64,000 nt of DNA, taken from positions 1 through 64,000 of the forward strand of contig JAZQDD010000060.1 of assembly GCA_045546615.1 (NCBI GenBank), read 5' to 3'. The DNA is from CAG-390 sp045546615 (lineage in GTDB: Bacteria > Bacillota > Clostridia > Oscillospirales > CAG-272). The notes beneath the pieces are model-generated. The model saw only the letters and a program-made list of their open reading frames with translations, made no database searches and was not told the origin of the DNA. Positions 1-9,397 of the stretch are shown here, in pieces. The number at the start of each line of letters is the position of its first letter. The first letter of the stretch is position 1. The position numbers and the translations under genes are program-made.

Positions 1-1886
1 TTGTCAGCGCCGTACGAGAATACGTAATAGTGATATATTACGTTGGGGTTGGTCTTATCAACAAGAACGAAATCACCCTCGCCAATCTTGCCTGCAGCTA
101 CTGCTGCCTCTACCTTAGAATCATAGTCAGCAAGCTGTGCCATGTAGGTTGCGTAATTTGCAAGGAAGTTATCGCAAAGCGCAAACACACTCTTTTCAGC
201 CTCGGTGAGTTCAGATACTGCCCCTGCGGCTACCGAAACGTCAAAGGAGAAGTCTCCCTCGGGGGTAACAAGCGCGATATTGAGCTTGGAAGCTCCATTC
301 GCATCAGTGCTTACAGCCTTAACGGTAAAGCTCATAACGGTAGCTCCGCTTGCGGTAACGGACATCTTTACGATCTCGCCGTTTGCATCCGCGGGGTTGA
401 TTACGAAATCAGCCTTCGCCTCAACGCCTTCGCTATTTACGGAAACGTGAAGTTCAGCACCGTTTGTGCCGATATTTGCGGTGACGGTTGCGGAGCTATT
501 GCTTATTTTTTCCTCAAAGCTCATGCTCATCTGAGCACCGCTTTCGGTTGTGGAAAAGGCGTACTCGCTCTTCATAAGGTCAATACCGTCGCACTTTACT
601 CTCGTTTTGTACGTAAAACCGGTAGCAGTCACCTCGACATCGGCGGCAACCTCATAGCGGCGCGTGATTTCGTTGCCCGCTTCATCCGTCTCGGATACGT
701 TGGCAACAGCGGAAAGTACCATCTTATTACCATTATCAACTACTGCGAAAGTCGCACCAAGAACTTCCTTATCAAGCTCGGTTACGCTGAACGTGATCTC
801 GCTGCGCGTTTCGTTCAGTGTAGCGTTAAGGGAAGCCTTGATCTGACCTGCAACAAAGTTTACGGTGTAGACAGTAGCGGAGCTATATATTGTAAGGGTG
901 AGCATCTCGGGGATCTCAAGCTTGAGAGTAAGCTCGCCGCTTGTCTCATACTTGCTAAGGTCAGCGGTCATATTCATTGCAAGGATAAGGTCGAAAAGCT
1001 CTTTAGCATCCGCAAGATCGGCATCCTTTACACCAAACTGAGCAAGAACGGTCTTTATTGCGTTTACTACATAAGTAGCCTTGAGCTGCCATACACCATT
1101 GCCCATATCAACAAGATCATCTTCCTTGACGGTAAGTGCGGTCTTGATAGCGGCAACGTCGATGTTCATTTCGGTACCGGGAATCTCCTTAATTGCTGTT
1201 GAAAACTCTGCAATAGCCGCATCTATCCGGGCATAAAACTCCTCAAAAGAGATGGGAGCCATTAAGGGCATTACACCCTCGGGAGCGCTGCCGACAAGTC
1301 CCACACCGTCAGCGGTGAGTTTTGCGATAGCCTTGACGTCGTTACCATTTTCGTCCTTACCGAACATATAAAGGAAATTGTTGGAAAGCTGGAATTTTTC
1401 GGGAAGCTCCTGGCCTTCAACAAGGCTACCGGAGATGTTATCGATAGTAACGTTAGCCCCCTCAAGCGACTTGATAAGATCGGCAACGACAGTCTTTACG
1501 TTAATGGCAGAAGGATCGAACTGTCCGAGAATGTTGCCGATATTTATGCTTCCCTGCTCGCCGCCTTCGGGTGCAGTGGGAATCATATCCGCAAGGTTTG
1601 CATTGATAAGAGCCGCAATACCTGAAGCTGTTTTCAGGTCAACAGCAGGTTTTTGAGGTTCGTCGGTTGTAGGAGCGGTGGTCTGCGAAGGATCAAGCTC
1701 CGTAGTAGTATCCGCATCGGTTGTACCTGCAGGAGTAGTAGCCGCAGGAGTAGTTTCTGCGGGAGTGGTTTCTGCGGGAGTGGTTTCTGCATTCTCGCCG
1801 TCATTACAGGAAACGAGGCAGAGGCTCATCATCATAATTACCGCGATAAGAAGCGCAGTAATACGAAGAAATTTAGTGTTTTTCAT
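1..1886 (-). CDS. Lipoprotein with Thr/Pro-rich linker, 3' end outside window
   Basis: The reading frame stays open from the ATG at 1886 to the left edge, so about 628 codons are visible and the C-terminus is missing. The N-terminus is a lipoprotein signal: basic start (MKNTKFLR), hydrophobic stretch at residues 9-25 and a lipobox LVSC with Cys27 as the expected lipidated residue. It is followed by a low-complexity linker of ETTPA repeats (about residues 33-60), typical of a spacer lifting a domain off the membrane. The rest is beta-rich and Thr/Val/Ala-rich, without a family I recognise. The start is supported by AAAGGAC seven bases upstream and a promoter at 1920-1947. It is monocistronic on its 5' side. 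Function unknown; surface attachment on the outer face of the membrane is the only firm inference. Confidence 0.8.
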   Translation of the reverse strand, partial: MKNTKFLRITALLIAVIMMMSLCLVSCNDGENAETTPAETTPAETTPAATTPAGTTDADTTTELDPSQTTAPTTDEPQKPAVDLKTASGIAALINANLADMIPTAPEGGEQGSINIGNILGQFDPSAINVKTVVADLIKSLEGANVTIDNISGSLVEGQELPEKFQLSNNFLYMFGKDENGNDVKAIAKLTADGVGLVGSAPEGVMPLMAPISFEEFYARIDAAIAEFSTAIKEIPGTEMNIDVAAIKTALTVKEDDLVDMGNGVWQLKATYVVNAIKTVLAQFGVKDADLADAKELFDLILAMNMTADLSKYETSGELTLKLEIPEMLTLTIYSSATVYTVNFVAGQIKASLNATLNETRSEITFSVTELDKEVLGATFAVVDNGNKMVLSAVANVSETDEAGNEITRRYEVAADVEVTATGFTYKTRVKCDGIDLMKSEYAFSTTESGAQMSMSFEEKISNSSATVTANIGTNGAELHVSVNSEGVEAKADFVINPADANGEIVKMSVTASGATVMSFTVKAVSTDANGASKLNIALVTPEGDFSFDVSVAAGAVSELTEAEKSVFALCDNFLANYATYMAQLADYDSKVEAAVAAGKIGEGDFVLVDKTNPNVIYHYYVFSYGAD

Positions 1887-1919
1887 TTTTTGTCCTTTCT
1901 TTATATGGATTTTACGTTA

Positions 1920-1947
1920 ATTATAGCACTAAAACTGTCAAAGTCAA
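1920..1947 (-). promoter_or_regulatory. Sigma-A-type promoter of the lipoprotein gene
   Basis: On the minus strand TTGACT (1947-1942), a 16-base spacer and TATAAT (1925-1920) lie about 35 bases before the ATG at 1886. Confidence 0.65.
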
Positions 1948-1993
1948 GCAACTTTTGCTTGAAAAATGTAAATTATCTATAAACTGCGGCATA

Positions 1994-3436
1994 TTATTTG
2001 GCAAGCAAACGGCAGATAAGAGTCCAAAAACGCTCGCACGAGCGCAAATCAAGCTGCTCGTCGGGGGAATGGATATCCTTCATATCAGGGCCGACGGAAA
2101 TAATGTCAAGGCGCGGCAAGCGCGACTTGATAATACCGCATTCAAGTCCAGCGTGAAGCACTCTGACGCTGGGTTCTTTGCCGAAGATATCACGGGCAAC
2201 CTCAATATATCTATCACGCAACGGTGAATGCTTGGCATAGCTCCAACCGGTGTAACGGCTGTGATGGCGGTTTTTTCCGCCGCACAAAGCCGCCATAGCA
2301 TCAAGCGAAGCGATAGAGGCATCAAGCTGTGATTCAAGCGAGGAACGGGATGAAAATGTAAAGACGATCTCGCCCTTTTCCGCATCCGTCCGCACTATCC
2401 CAAGATTTCGCGAAAATCCCACCAGTCCCTCTACGCTATTGCTCATCTCGATAACGCCGTTTTGCACGCAACCAAGCACGCCGAGGATGCGGCGGCTCGT
2501 TTGCGGATCGAGCATATATTCGGGTGCATCAGCCACAGAACAGCTGATAACAAGCCCGCTGTCTTCCTCAACGAGCTCGGCGCGTATCTTCTCCGCCTCG
2601 GCAAGTGCGACTTTTGCGGCGCGCTCCGCATTTGCTACGGAAACGGTGGCACGCGCCTCGCGCGGAATGGCATTGTCCTTGCTTCCGCCCGAAACGGAAA
2701 TGACGTTCACACGCATTTTAGCCGAAAGCGCAAGGAGGATGCGTCCGATGAGCTTTATGGCATTAGCCCTGCCCGAGCCGATATTCTCGCCCGAGTGACC
2801 GCCAAAAAGTCCCGTAAGCGAAATATTAAGTGCCTCTCCGCGGAAGGCTTGCGTTTTGCATTTTACACTCATGTCGCTCCTCACGCCTCCTGCGCAACCG
2901 ACAACGACCGAGCCTTCTTCCTCACTATCCATATTTATCATCCTCGTGGCACTCACCACCGAATAATCAAAGCTACCCGCACCGAGGAGTCCTACCTCCT
3001 CGTCGGTAGTAAAAAGGCACTCAAGCGTGGGGTGCGAGGTACACTCCCCCTCCATGATGGCAAGCATGAGCGCCACCGCAATACCGTTATCCGCGCCAAG
3101 GGTAGTTCCCCCCGCGCGAAGGATATCGTTTTCAACGTAGAGCTTGATGCCGTCGCGTAGAAAATCATGCACCGTGTCGGAATTTTTTTCGCATACCATA
3201 TCGACGTGTCCCTGCAAAAGAACAGCCTTTTCCTTTTCCCTGCCCTTTGTGGCGGCAATACGGACAAAAACGTTATTTGCGCTGTCGCGAATGCAGAAAT
3301 GACCGAGGCTTTTCGCCTTTTTTTCTATGTACGCCGCAATCTGTTCCTCATTTCCCGAGCCGCGCGGAATGGCTGATATCTCCTCAAAATTCCTAAAAAG
3401 GCTGTCGGGGGAATAGTTCTTAATAATTCGTTCCAT
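1994..3436 (-). CDS. pepD: Aminoacyl-histidine dipeptidase (PepD, M20 family)
   Basis: A 480-residue zinc aminopeptidase of the M20 family, the usual length for PepD/Xaa-His dipeptidase, which hydrolyses dipeptides with C-terminal His such as carnosine in the cytoplasm. Metal-binding features are visible: GHVDMV (His77, Asp79), TLGADNGIA (Asp116), and TTDEEVGLLGA with the catalytic and metal-binding acidic pair at 146-147; a late HAGLECG block carries another ligand. The start at 3436 is chosen because AAGGAGATATT lies just upstream; upstream in-frame codons would read through a hairpin. It follows mreB by about 100 bases that hold a strong hairpin (3455-3492), so it may or may not share a transcript with mreB. 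Family assignment is confident; substrate range is inferred from the family. Confidence 0.93.
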   Translation of the reverse strand: MERIIKNYSPDSLFRNFEEISAIPRGSGNEEQIAAYIEKKAKSLGHFCIRDSANNVFVRIAATKGREKEKAVLLQGHVDMVCEKNSDTVHDFLRDGIKLYVENDILRAGGTTLGADNGIAVALMLAIMEGECTSHPTLECLFTTDEEVGLLGAGSFDYSVVSATRMINMDSEEEGSVVVGCAGGVRSDMSVKCKTQAFRGEALNISLTGLFGGHSGENIGSGRANAIKLIGRILLALSAKMRVNVISVSGGSKDNAIPREARATVSVANAERAAKVALAEAEKIRAELVEEDSGLVISCSVADAPEYMLDPQTSRRILGVLGCVQNGVIEMSNSVEGLVGFSRNLGIVRTDAEKGEIVFTFSSRSSLESQLDASIASLDAMAALCGGKNRHHSRYTGWSYAKHSPLRDRYIEVARDIFGKEPSVRVLHAGLECGIIKSRLPRLDIISVGPDMKDIHSPDEQLDLRSCERFWTLICRLLAK

Positions 3437-3454
3437 AATATCTCCTTGTAAAAC

Positions 3455-3492
3455 GGGGTGAGTCAAATGCAAAATGCATTTGTTCTCACCCC
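3455..3492. repeat. Two-part hairpin, copy A of a repeated element
   Basis: GGGGTGAG pairs with CTCACCCC and, after a small internal loop, AAATGCA pairs with TGCATTT around an AAA loop. A second copy lies at 31674-31712 with compensatory changes in both helices. On the minus strand the hairpin is followed by GTTTTAC and then directly by the ribosome-binding site of pepD, 18 bases before its ATG. It could end the mreB transcript or act in the pepD leader. Confidence 0.8.
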
Positions 3493-3538
3493 GATCGTTT
3501 TTGTTTGTCAGCAAGAATGCGATAAACGCAATCCTCTA

Positions 3539-4576
3539 TTAATACCTCTGTTGACGTGCGCGGGAAAGATTTATAGTTCCCTCGGTAAGCATATTGATAT
3601 GCTCAAGCGATTTTCCCGTACCTATCGCAACGCAGGCAATAGCGTTCTGCGCCACACGCGCACGAATACCCGTCATCTCAGTGATAAGCTCGGCAAAGCC
3701 GCAGAGCTTTGCGCCGCCGCCCGTCATTACAATGCCGTTGTTGATTATGTCCGCAACAAGCTCGGGCGGAGTACGCTCTATTACCTGACATATACCGTCG
3801 ATAATAGCCATTATCGGAGAAAGCAGAGCCTCCAGCATCTCGGCGGAGCTGAGAGTTACAAACTTCGGCAGTCCTTGGACAAGACAGCGTCCCTTTACGT
3901 CCATAGTCTTTATCTCGGAATGACGGTAGACGTTACCTATCGTCTTTTTAATGCTTTCCGCGGTGCGCTCGCCTATGAGTATATTATATTTGTTTCTTAC
4001 ATAGCGTATGATAGATTCGTCAAATTTGTCACCCGCAACCTTTATGGACTCGGAAACAACAACTCCTCTATACGAAATAACCGCAATATCGGTAGTACCG
4101 CCGCCGATATCGACGATCATATTACCCGTGGGGGCAGAAATATCGATTCCCGCACCGATAGCCGCGGCAACGGGTTCTTCGATAAGGTATGCGGCGCGTG
4201 CGCCCGCATTTTTCGCCGCGTCAACAACGGCACGCTCCTCGACCTCGGTAACGCCCGAGGGAATGCAAATTACAACGCGTGGCTGGAATATCATAGGTCC
4301 GCACGCCGCACGCAGAAAATACTGGAGCATTTTAAGAGTAATATCGTATTGGCTTATAACGCCGTCGCGCAAAGGTCTGATGGCAAGAATGTTTTCGGGC
4401 GTACGTCCGAGCATCATCTGCGCCTCTCTGCCGACCTTTAGTATATCGCCGGTTTCAGCATCAATGGCAACGACAGAAGGCTCGGCAAGCACTATGCCCT
4501 TGCCCTTAACGTAGACAAGGCTCGATGCAGTACCGAGATCTATTCCGATATCCCTTCTGAATAAAGAATCAAGCAT
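3539..4576 (-). CDS. mreB: MreB/Mbl-type actin homologue
   Basis: A 345-residue bacterial actin. The nucleotide-binding signatures of the actin/Hsp70 fold are in order: phosphate-1 motif IGIDLGTASS near residue 11, the phosphate-2 region VDIGGGTTDIAVIS near residue 156, and the adenosine motif IVMTGGGAKL near residue 287. The length and the PSVVAID and LAIRPLRDGVI blocks fit MreB rather than DnaK or ParM. It polymerises under the membrane and directs elongasome cell-wall synthesis. The usual partners mreC and mreD are not next to it, so it may be a second paralogue (Mbl or MreBH type). It has its own promoter (4609-4637), and GGGGA lies seven bases upstream of the start. Confidence 0.93.
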   Translation of the reverse strand: MLDSLFRRDIGIDLGTASSLVYVKGKGIVLAEPSVVAIDAETGDILKVGREAQMMLGRTPENILAIRPLRDGVISQYDITLKMLQYFLRAACGPMIFQPRVVICIPSGVTEVEERAVVDAAKNAGARAAYLIEEPVAAAIGAGIDISAPTGNMIVDIGGGTTDIAVISYRGVVVSESIKVAGDKFDESIIRYVRNKYNILIGERTAESIKKTIGNVYRHSEIKTMDVKGRCLVQGLPKFVTLSSAEMLEALLSPIMAIIDGICQVIERTPPELVADIINNGIVMTGGGAKLCGFAELITEMTGIRARVAQNAIACVAIGTGKSLEHINMLTEGTINLSRARQQRY

Positions 4577-4608
4577 TGATTTTCCCCGATTTTTGACGAT
4601 ATATATTT

Positions 4609-4637
4609 ATTATACTATAATCAAAATAAAAATGCAA
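4609..4637 (-). promoter_or_regulatory. Sigma-A-type promoter of mreB
   Basis: On the minus strand TTGCAT (4637-4632), a 17-base spacer and TATAAT (4614-4609), about 33 bases before the mreB start. It separates mreB from the upstream ComF-family gene, whose stop is at 4654. Confidence 0.75.
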
Positions 4638-4653
4638 GGTTTTAGACAAATAT

Positions 4654-5490
4654 TTATTGGTATCGCTCGAATATATCATCATTTGGCGCGTCGGAAAGCG
4701 GAAAATCATCATATTTTCCATACTCCTCGAAGCGTTCCGCCTCTGATTTTTGCAAAAGCGATGACACGCACGCCACTATTGTCCGTTCCGCACCGCCGTG
4801 CTTTATCACCTCGCTCGCCTGCGCCAAAGTGTTTCCGCTTGCTACGAGGTCATCCACTATTATTACGGTCATACCGTCAAGATCAGTGCGTTTTTTCAGC
4901 CTAAAAAGTTCTGATGCGTTGCGCTCTCTGTCAAATACCGACAGCTCCTTTTGCGTTTTTCCCCGTCTGCGCCTTTTAAGAAGAGGTCTCATCGGCAAAG
5001 CAAGCTCACGCGCAAGGCTCTCGGCAAGGAGCTTTGATTGGTCAATACCCGTTTTTCTCACGCGCTTGCGTGAACGCGGAATGTACGTAACCACGGCATT
5101 CACATCATTGTCCGCGGTAATTTTTAAAGCTTCCAAAGCCTCCTTTAATCTATGAGACATAAGACCTGCTATCAGCCGAAAAAGAAGCTTGTCTCTGCGC
5201 CACTTAAGCACGAATATGGTTTTATTTACCACATTGTCCGTAATCTTTGGGTCATACGCAAATATTTTAAAAAGATGTGGTTGAGCCGCGCGGCGAAGCG
5301 CCGACGTGGAGCAGGTACATTCCTGCATACTCTTTCCGCACACGGCGCATCCTTTGCGCATTTCAGCGGCAATAGCATCGGCACAGCTATCGCATAAAAG
5401 CTGTGTTCCCGCGCGCTTTTCCTTGCAAATGGGGCAAAACTCACCCCTTATGAACGAGCGCACGGCAAGAGCTGTATTTGCGGCTTTCAT
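4654..5490 (-). CDS. ComF-family amidophosphoribosyltransferase-like protein
   Basis: A 278-residue ComF-family protein. The N-terminus carries paired cysteines typical of the family zinc finger (Cys19, 22, 33, 36 and a second set 48, 51, 58, 60). The C-terminus is a type I phosphoribosyltransferase with the PRPP loop VIIVDDLVASGNT at about 209-221 and a preceding RGKTQKELS segment. Homologues take part in DNA uptake or DNA metabolism; the exact reaction is unknown. The start at 5490 is chosen because it overlaps the recD2 stop as ATGA, which points to translational coupling; a longer reading further upstream would lie inside recD2. Its pairing with recD2 supports a role linked to DNA processing, by inference only. 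Confidence 0.85.
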   Translation of the reverse strand: MKAANTALAVRSFIRGEFCPICKEKRAGTQLLCDSCADAIAAEMRKGCAVCGKSMQECTCSTSALRRAAQPHLFKIFAYDPKITDNVVNKTIFVLKWRRDKLLFRLIAGLMSHRLKEALEALKITADNDVNAVVTYIPRSRKRVRKTGIDQSKLLAESLARELALPMRPLLKRRRRGKTQKELSVFDRERNASELFRLKKRTDLDGMTVIIVDDLVASGNTLAQASEVIKHGGAERTIVACVSSLLQKSEAERFEEYGKYDDFPLSDAPNDDIFERYQ

Positions 5491-7808
5491 CCCCCTGCAC
5501 CGATCCTCTCCCTTATACGGCGCTCCAACCCCGTATAGCGTACGGTCGGCTTGAGATTGGCAACCATTGCGGCGATCGTATCGGCTCTGCCAACGATGAC
5601 AACTCGATTTTTGGCACGCGTTACTGCGGTATACAGAAGATTTCTCGTGCAAAGGGCGGGATTGACGCCGCCAAGAGAGATCACGACGGTAGAATATTCA
5701 CTGCCCTGCGATTTGTGAACCGTGATAGCGTACGCGAGGTCGAGGTCGTCAAGTATCGAAAACTCGTATATTACCTCTCTGCCGTCAAAATCTATCTCAA
5801 TATATTTTTCGATGGTATTTATATCTGTTATTCTTCCGATATCACCGTTAAAAACACCGAGTCCGCTCCTTGAGCCCCTTATCCATTCAAGCTCATAGTT
5901 ATTGCGTATCTGCATCACCTTATCGCCAACACGGAAGAGCCTTTCGCGGTGGTGATACTCCTTTTTTTCACGCGCGGGCGGATTGATAAGTGACTGAAGC
6001 CTTGCGTTAAGCGCTTCCGTGCCGACAACACCGCGTTTGGTTGGAGAAATGACCTGTATCACCTCGTCAGCACCGTATGCCCGAGGCAAGCGCGTTGCGC
6101 AAAGCTCGCCTATCGTATTTGCGACATCATCATCATACTTCCGCGGCATGAAAAAGAAATCCTTGTCCTTCACGTCAAGCACAGGCATTTCGCCGCGATT
6201 GATCGCATGAGCGTTGGTAACTATAAGCGACATCTCCGCCTGACGGAATATCCTGTCAAGGCGAACGGTGGGCAGACTTTCCGATGCGAGCATATCGTGC
6301 AAAACGTTACCCGCTCCGACGGACGGAAGCTGGTCGGAATCTCCGATAAATATCAACCGCGCCCCCGGTTTTACGGCGCGCAAAAGAGATGCGGTAAGGG
6401 CTAGGTCAAGCATCGATGCCTCGTCAACTATTATAACATGCTCGTCAAGCAGGTAATCGGCGCATCTGCGGAATTTTATGCGCGCAGAACGTCCTCTGTC
6501 GCGTATCTCGCCGTCATCACCGCCGAAATCCACCTCGAGAAGCCGATGCACCGTCTTTGCCTCGCGCCCCGTAGCCTCGGTCATACGCTTTGCGGCACGT
6601 CCCGTAGGCGCGGCAAGCGCGACCTTGAGATCCATGCTTTCAAATATCGCAATAAGGGCGGTTACAACGGTAGTCTTTCCCGTGCCGGGGCCTCCCGTCA
6701 ACAAAAGCACTCCGCCGTTTAGCGCCTCAAATATCGCCTTTTTCTGCTCATCAGCGTATTTTATCCCGTTTGACACTTCCTCTTTACGGATAAATGCCTC
6801 GATATCGGAAAATGATAGCTGTATACTGCCCCTGCGCAAAAGCGCGAGCTTGTCCGCCACGAACTTTTCATCATCATAGCTTTCCTTATTATATATCAGC
6901 CTACCGCCGTCGACCTTTTCGGCAACAAGGCGGCGGCGTGATATCATAGACTTTATCGCTTCTCGGATCGCCTCCGCGCCAACTCCGAGAATCCTTGCGC
7001 CTTCATTTACGAGGATTTCCTCGGGCAAGCAGGTGTGTCCGTTTTGAGCCGCATCGGATGACAGCACGTAAGATATACCCGCCGCAAGCCTTTCCTCACT
7101 CTCACGCGGGAGTCCCAGCTTTTGAGCCATGCTGTCCGCCTTTTCAAAGCCGATACCGTCCACATCCTCACAAAGTCTGTACGGATTGTCACGCGCGACC
7201 TGTATGGAGCGATTGCCAAATTCCTTATATATCTTCATCGTAAGGGCGGGCCCGAAATATTCTCTAAAGAACGTAACGGTCGCCCGCAGATCAGATTTTG
7301 ACTTGAACTCCTCGGATATTTCCTGCGCTCTTTTGTGAGTTATTCCCGGTATCTGCGCAAGCCAATCGGGGTGGTTTTCGATAACGTCCACCGTATCGTC
7401 GCCAAATTCCGCAACTATTTTGCGTGCGGTCTTAACTCCGATGCCCTTGATAGCACCCGAGGCAAGATATCTCTCGATATCGCCATTTTCGGTGGGAAGT
7501 TCCACCGTATACTCAAGCACGCGGAATTGCTTTCCGTATCGTGCATTATTTTCCCATTTTCCCGTGGCGGAGAGCTTGTCTCCATCCTCTATATCGGGCA
7601 TTATGCCCACGGTATTTACAAGCGTACCGTCCTCGGTAACAACGATGCAGACAATGTATCCATTATCCTCGTTGCGGTAAAGAACCGTCTCAACCTGACC
7701 GCGCAGCTCGCGGTCTATGTTTTTTTCCTCCGATAGAGGTCGAGCCCCGCTCGAAGCGGGGCGCGAAGCTATATTATGGTCAGCAAAAAGTTTTTTGTCA
7801 TCCTTCAT
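5487..7808 (-). CDS. recD2: ATP-dependent RecD-like DNA helicase (RecD2)
   Basis: A 773-residue superfamily 1B helicase of the RecD2 type, which acts without RecBC and unwinds DNA 5' to 3'. Order of parts: N-terminal OB-like region, helix-hairpin-helix repeats (GAIKGIGVKTA near 119 and IPGITHKRA near 153), Walker A LTGGPGTGKTT near 370, Walker B region VIIVDEASML, and a C-terminal UvrD-like block AITVHKSQGSEY typical of motif V. The start at 7808 is preferred because AGGAGG lies nine bases before it; the in-frame TTG at 7853 lacks such a site and lies within the upstream gene. It overlaps the upstream small gene by 11 bases and the ComF-family gene by four, so the three are likely translated from one message. 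Confidence 0.94.
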   Translation of the reverse strand: MKDDKKLFADHNIASRPASSGARPLSEEKNIDRELRGQVETVLYRNEDNGYIVCIVVTEDGTLVNTVGIMPDIEDGDKLSATGKWENNARYGKQFRVLEYTVELPTENGDIERYLASGAIKGIGVKTARKIVAEFGDDTVDVIENHPDWLAQIPGITHKRAQEISEEFKSKSDLRATVTFFREYFGPALTMKIYKEFGNRSIQVARDNPYRLCEDVDGIGFEKADSMAQKLGLPRESEERLAAGISYVLSSDAAQNGHTCLPEEILVNEGARILGVGAEAIREAIKSMISRRRLVAEKVDGGRLIYNKESYDDEKFVADKLALLRRGSIQLSFSDIEAFIRKEEVSNGIKYADEQKKAIFEALNGGVLLLTGGPGTGKTTVVTALIAIFESMDLKVALAAPTGRAAKRMTEATGREAKTVHRLLEVDFGGDDGEIRDRGRSARIKFRRCADYLLDEHVIIVDEASMLDLALTASLLRAVKPGARLIFIGDSDQLPSVGAGNVLHDMLASESLPTVRLDRIFRQAEMSLIVTNAHAINRGEMPVLDVKDKDFFFMPRKYDDDVANTIGELCATRLPRAYGADEVIQVISPTKRGVVGTEALNARLQSLINPPAREKKEYHHRERLFRVGDKVMQIRNNYELEWIRGSRSGLGVFNGDIGRITDINTIEKYIEIDFDGREVIYEFSILDDLDLAYAITVHKSQGSEYSTVVISLGGVNPALCTRNLLYTAVTRAKNRVVIVGRADTIAAMVANLKPTVRYTGLERRIRERIGAGG

Positions 7809-8133
7809 CCTCGCGTCCCTCCTCTCGCGCGGTGTTTTTTCTTCCGCAAGCAAGCAAAACTTGCCTGTGCAAAATACGTTCTATGCGCTGTGCATCGGGT
7901 GCATCATCGCTGTCGCAATACACGATCAGCTCACCGTCGGTGCGTCGAGTCCACGATGCGCAAGCCGCATCAAACATTGCCTCGATCTCCTCGTCGCTCT
8001 CTCCGCCTCTCAATCTGATACATTGGGGCGGAAGCTCGGTGTCGGGAATTAGCCATTCCTCCGCTATCAGCTTAAAAAGGCAAAACACTCCGAATGCGGC
8101 AAACAACGAAACCAATATTTCAACAACAACCAT
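7798..8133 (-). CDS. Small single-pass membrane protein of unknown function
   Basis: A 111-residue protein. Residues 1-22 (MVVVEILVSLFAAFGVFCLFKL) form a hydrophobic membrane segment; the remainder is soluble and acidic, with a block reading ELIVYCDSDDAPDAQ and a conserved-looking run of paired acidic residues. No known domain is recognised. The start at 8133 is fixed by a full AGGAGG seven bases upstream. It lies between metK and recD2, overlapping recD2 by 11 bases, and is probably the first gene of the recD2-comF transcript. A candidate promoter inside the end of metK (8152-8181) supports this. Confidence 0.7.
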   Translation of the reverse strand: MVVVEILVSLFAAFGVFCLFKLIAEEWLIPDTELPPQCIRLRGGESDEEIEAMFDAACASWTRRTDGELIVYCDSDDAPDAQRIERILHRQVLLACGRKNTAREEGREDEG

Positions 8134-8151
8134 ATCGCTACCTCCTGCCAC

Positions 8152-8181
8152 AGTATATGCGCGGCAAGGCGGCGCGGTCAA
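8152..8181 (-). promoter_or_regulatory. Candidate promoter for the small gene-recD2-comF operon
   Basis: On the minus strand TTGACC (8181-8176), an 18-base GC-rich spacer and TATACT (8157-8152), just past the metK coding end. The match is fair but not consensus, and readthrough from metK is an alternative. Confidence 0.4.
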
Positions 8182-8184
8182 AGA

Positions 8185-9378
8185 TCAGAGCAGTTTGGAA
8201 CGCAAAGCGTCAGCAAGATCGGTCTTTTCCCACGGAATATCAAGATCCTCTCTGCCCATGTGACCGTAAGCAGCAAGATCGCAGTAGATGGGACGTCGCA
8301 GATCAAAACGCGCAATTATCGCCGCGGGGCGAAGATCGAACAGCTCATCAAGTGTTGCGGCAATTGCCTCCTCCTCGACTTTCGCTGTACCAAACGTATC
8401 AACGAGAACGGAAACGGGGCGTGCAACACCGATAGCGTAGGCAAGCTGTATCTCGCATCTCTTGGCGAGTCCTGCGGCTACAACGTTCTTTGCAAGATAT
8501 CTTGCGGCGTAAGCGGCAGAACGGTCTACCTTGGTCGGATCCTTGCCCGAAAATGCACCGCCGCCATGGCGTGCATAACCGCCGTATGTATCAACAATGA
8601 TCTTTCTGCCCGTAAGTCCGCTGTCTCCCATAGGGCCGCCGATAACGAAACGTCCCGTGGGATTTACATAGTATTTTGTATCTGCATCAATAAGCTCTGC
8701 GGGAATGATCGGAAGAACTACTTCACGGATAATGTCCTCTCGAATCTGCTCAAGAGTTATGCTGTCGCTATGCTGTGATGATACGACGACAGTATCCACG
8801 CGCACGGGAGTATCGCCCTCATATTCTACCGTCACCTGCGTTTTTCCGTCGGGACGCAGATAGTCGAGCGTGCCGTTCTTGCGCACGTCGGTAAGTCTCT
8901 TTGCCAGCTTGTGCGCAAGGGAAATGGGCAGAGGCATAAGCTCGGGGGTTTCATCGCAAGCGTAGCCGAACATCAGTCCTTGGTCGCCTGCTCCCGTGTC
9001 ATATTCGTCGGTAATATCACCCGCTTTAGCCTCGAGTGAACGGTCAACGCCGAGAGCAATGTCGGGAGACTGCTCGTGAACGGTGGATATGACCGCACAG
9101 CTGTCGCAGTCAAAGCCGAATTTTGCACGATCGTAGCCTATCTCGCGAACCGTCTCGCGCGCGATCGTCTGAAAATCAGCATAACCCTTTGTGGTTATTT
9201 CACCCATTATTTGGATAAGTCCCGTAGTACAGCAGACCTCGCAAGCAACACGGGAATTAGGGTCCTGCGCAAGAAGATTGTCAAGCACCGCGTCAGATAT
9301 CTTATCGCAGATCTTATCAGGATGTCCTTCGGTTACAGATTCTGACGTAAAAAGAGTACGCATTTTTTTGTTTTCCAT
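8185..9378 (-). CDS. metK: S-adenosylmethionine synthetase
   Basis: A 397-residue methionine adenosyltransferase that makes SAM from ATP and methionine in the cytoplasm. Hallmarks are present: SEGHPDK-type block (TEGHPDKICD), GAGDQGLMFGYA, GGGAFSGKDPTKVDRSAAY and the IVDTYGG block before it. Two ATG codons lie close together; the one at 9378 is chosen because AAAGGA is seven bases before it, while for the ATG at 9384 the spacing would be only two. The leader carries a SAM-I riboswitch followed by an intrinsic terminator, so the product, SAM, should shut off its own synthesis by early transcription termination. Confidence 0.97.
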   Translation of the reverse strand: MENKKMRTLFTSESVTEGHPDKICDKISDAVLDNLLAQDPNSRVACEVCCTTGLIQIMGEITTKGYADFQTIARETVREIGYDRAKFGFDCDSCAVISTVHEQSPDIALGVDRSLEAKAGDITDEYDTGAGDQGLMFGYACDETPELMPLPISLAHKLAKRLTDVRKNGTLDYLRPDGKTQVTVEYEGDTPVRVDTVVVSSQHSDSITLEQIREDIIREVVLPIIPAELIDADTKYYVNPTGRFVIGGPMGDSGLTGRKIIVDTYGGYARHGGGAFSGKDPTKVDRSAAYAARYLAKNVVAAGLAKRCEIQLAYAIGVARPVSVLVDTFGTAKVEEEAIAATLDELFDLRPAAIIARFDLRRPIYCDLAAYGHMGREDLDIPWEKTDLADALRSKLL

Positions 9379-9397
9379 TTTCATTTCCTTTCAAAAG

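Noticed and set aside
30..1202. Long plus-strand open frame of 390 codons at the left end
   Set aside because: It is antisense to the lipoprotein gene, whose minus-strand frame has a lipobox, linker, promoter and ribosome-binding site. The plus-strand product has no signature and no ribosome-binding site.
7809..7853. Upstream TTG start for recD2
   Set aside because: No ribosome-binding site, overlaps the preceding gene far more, and the ATG at 7808 has AGGAGG at good distance.
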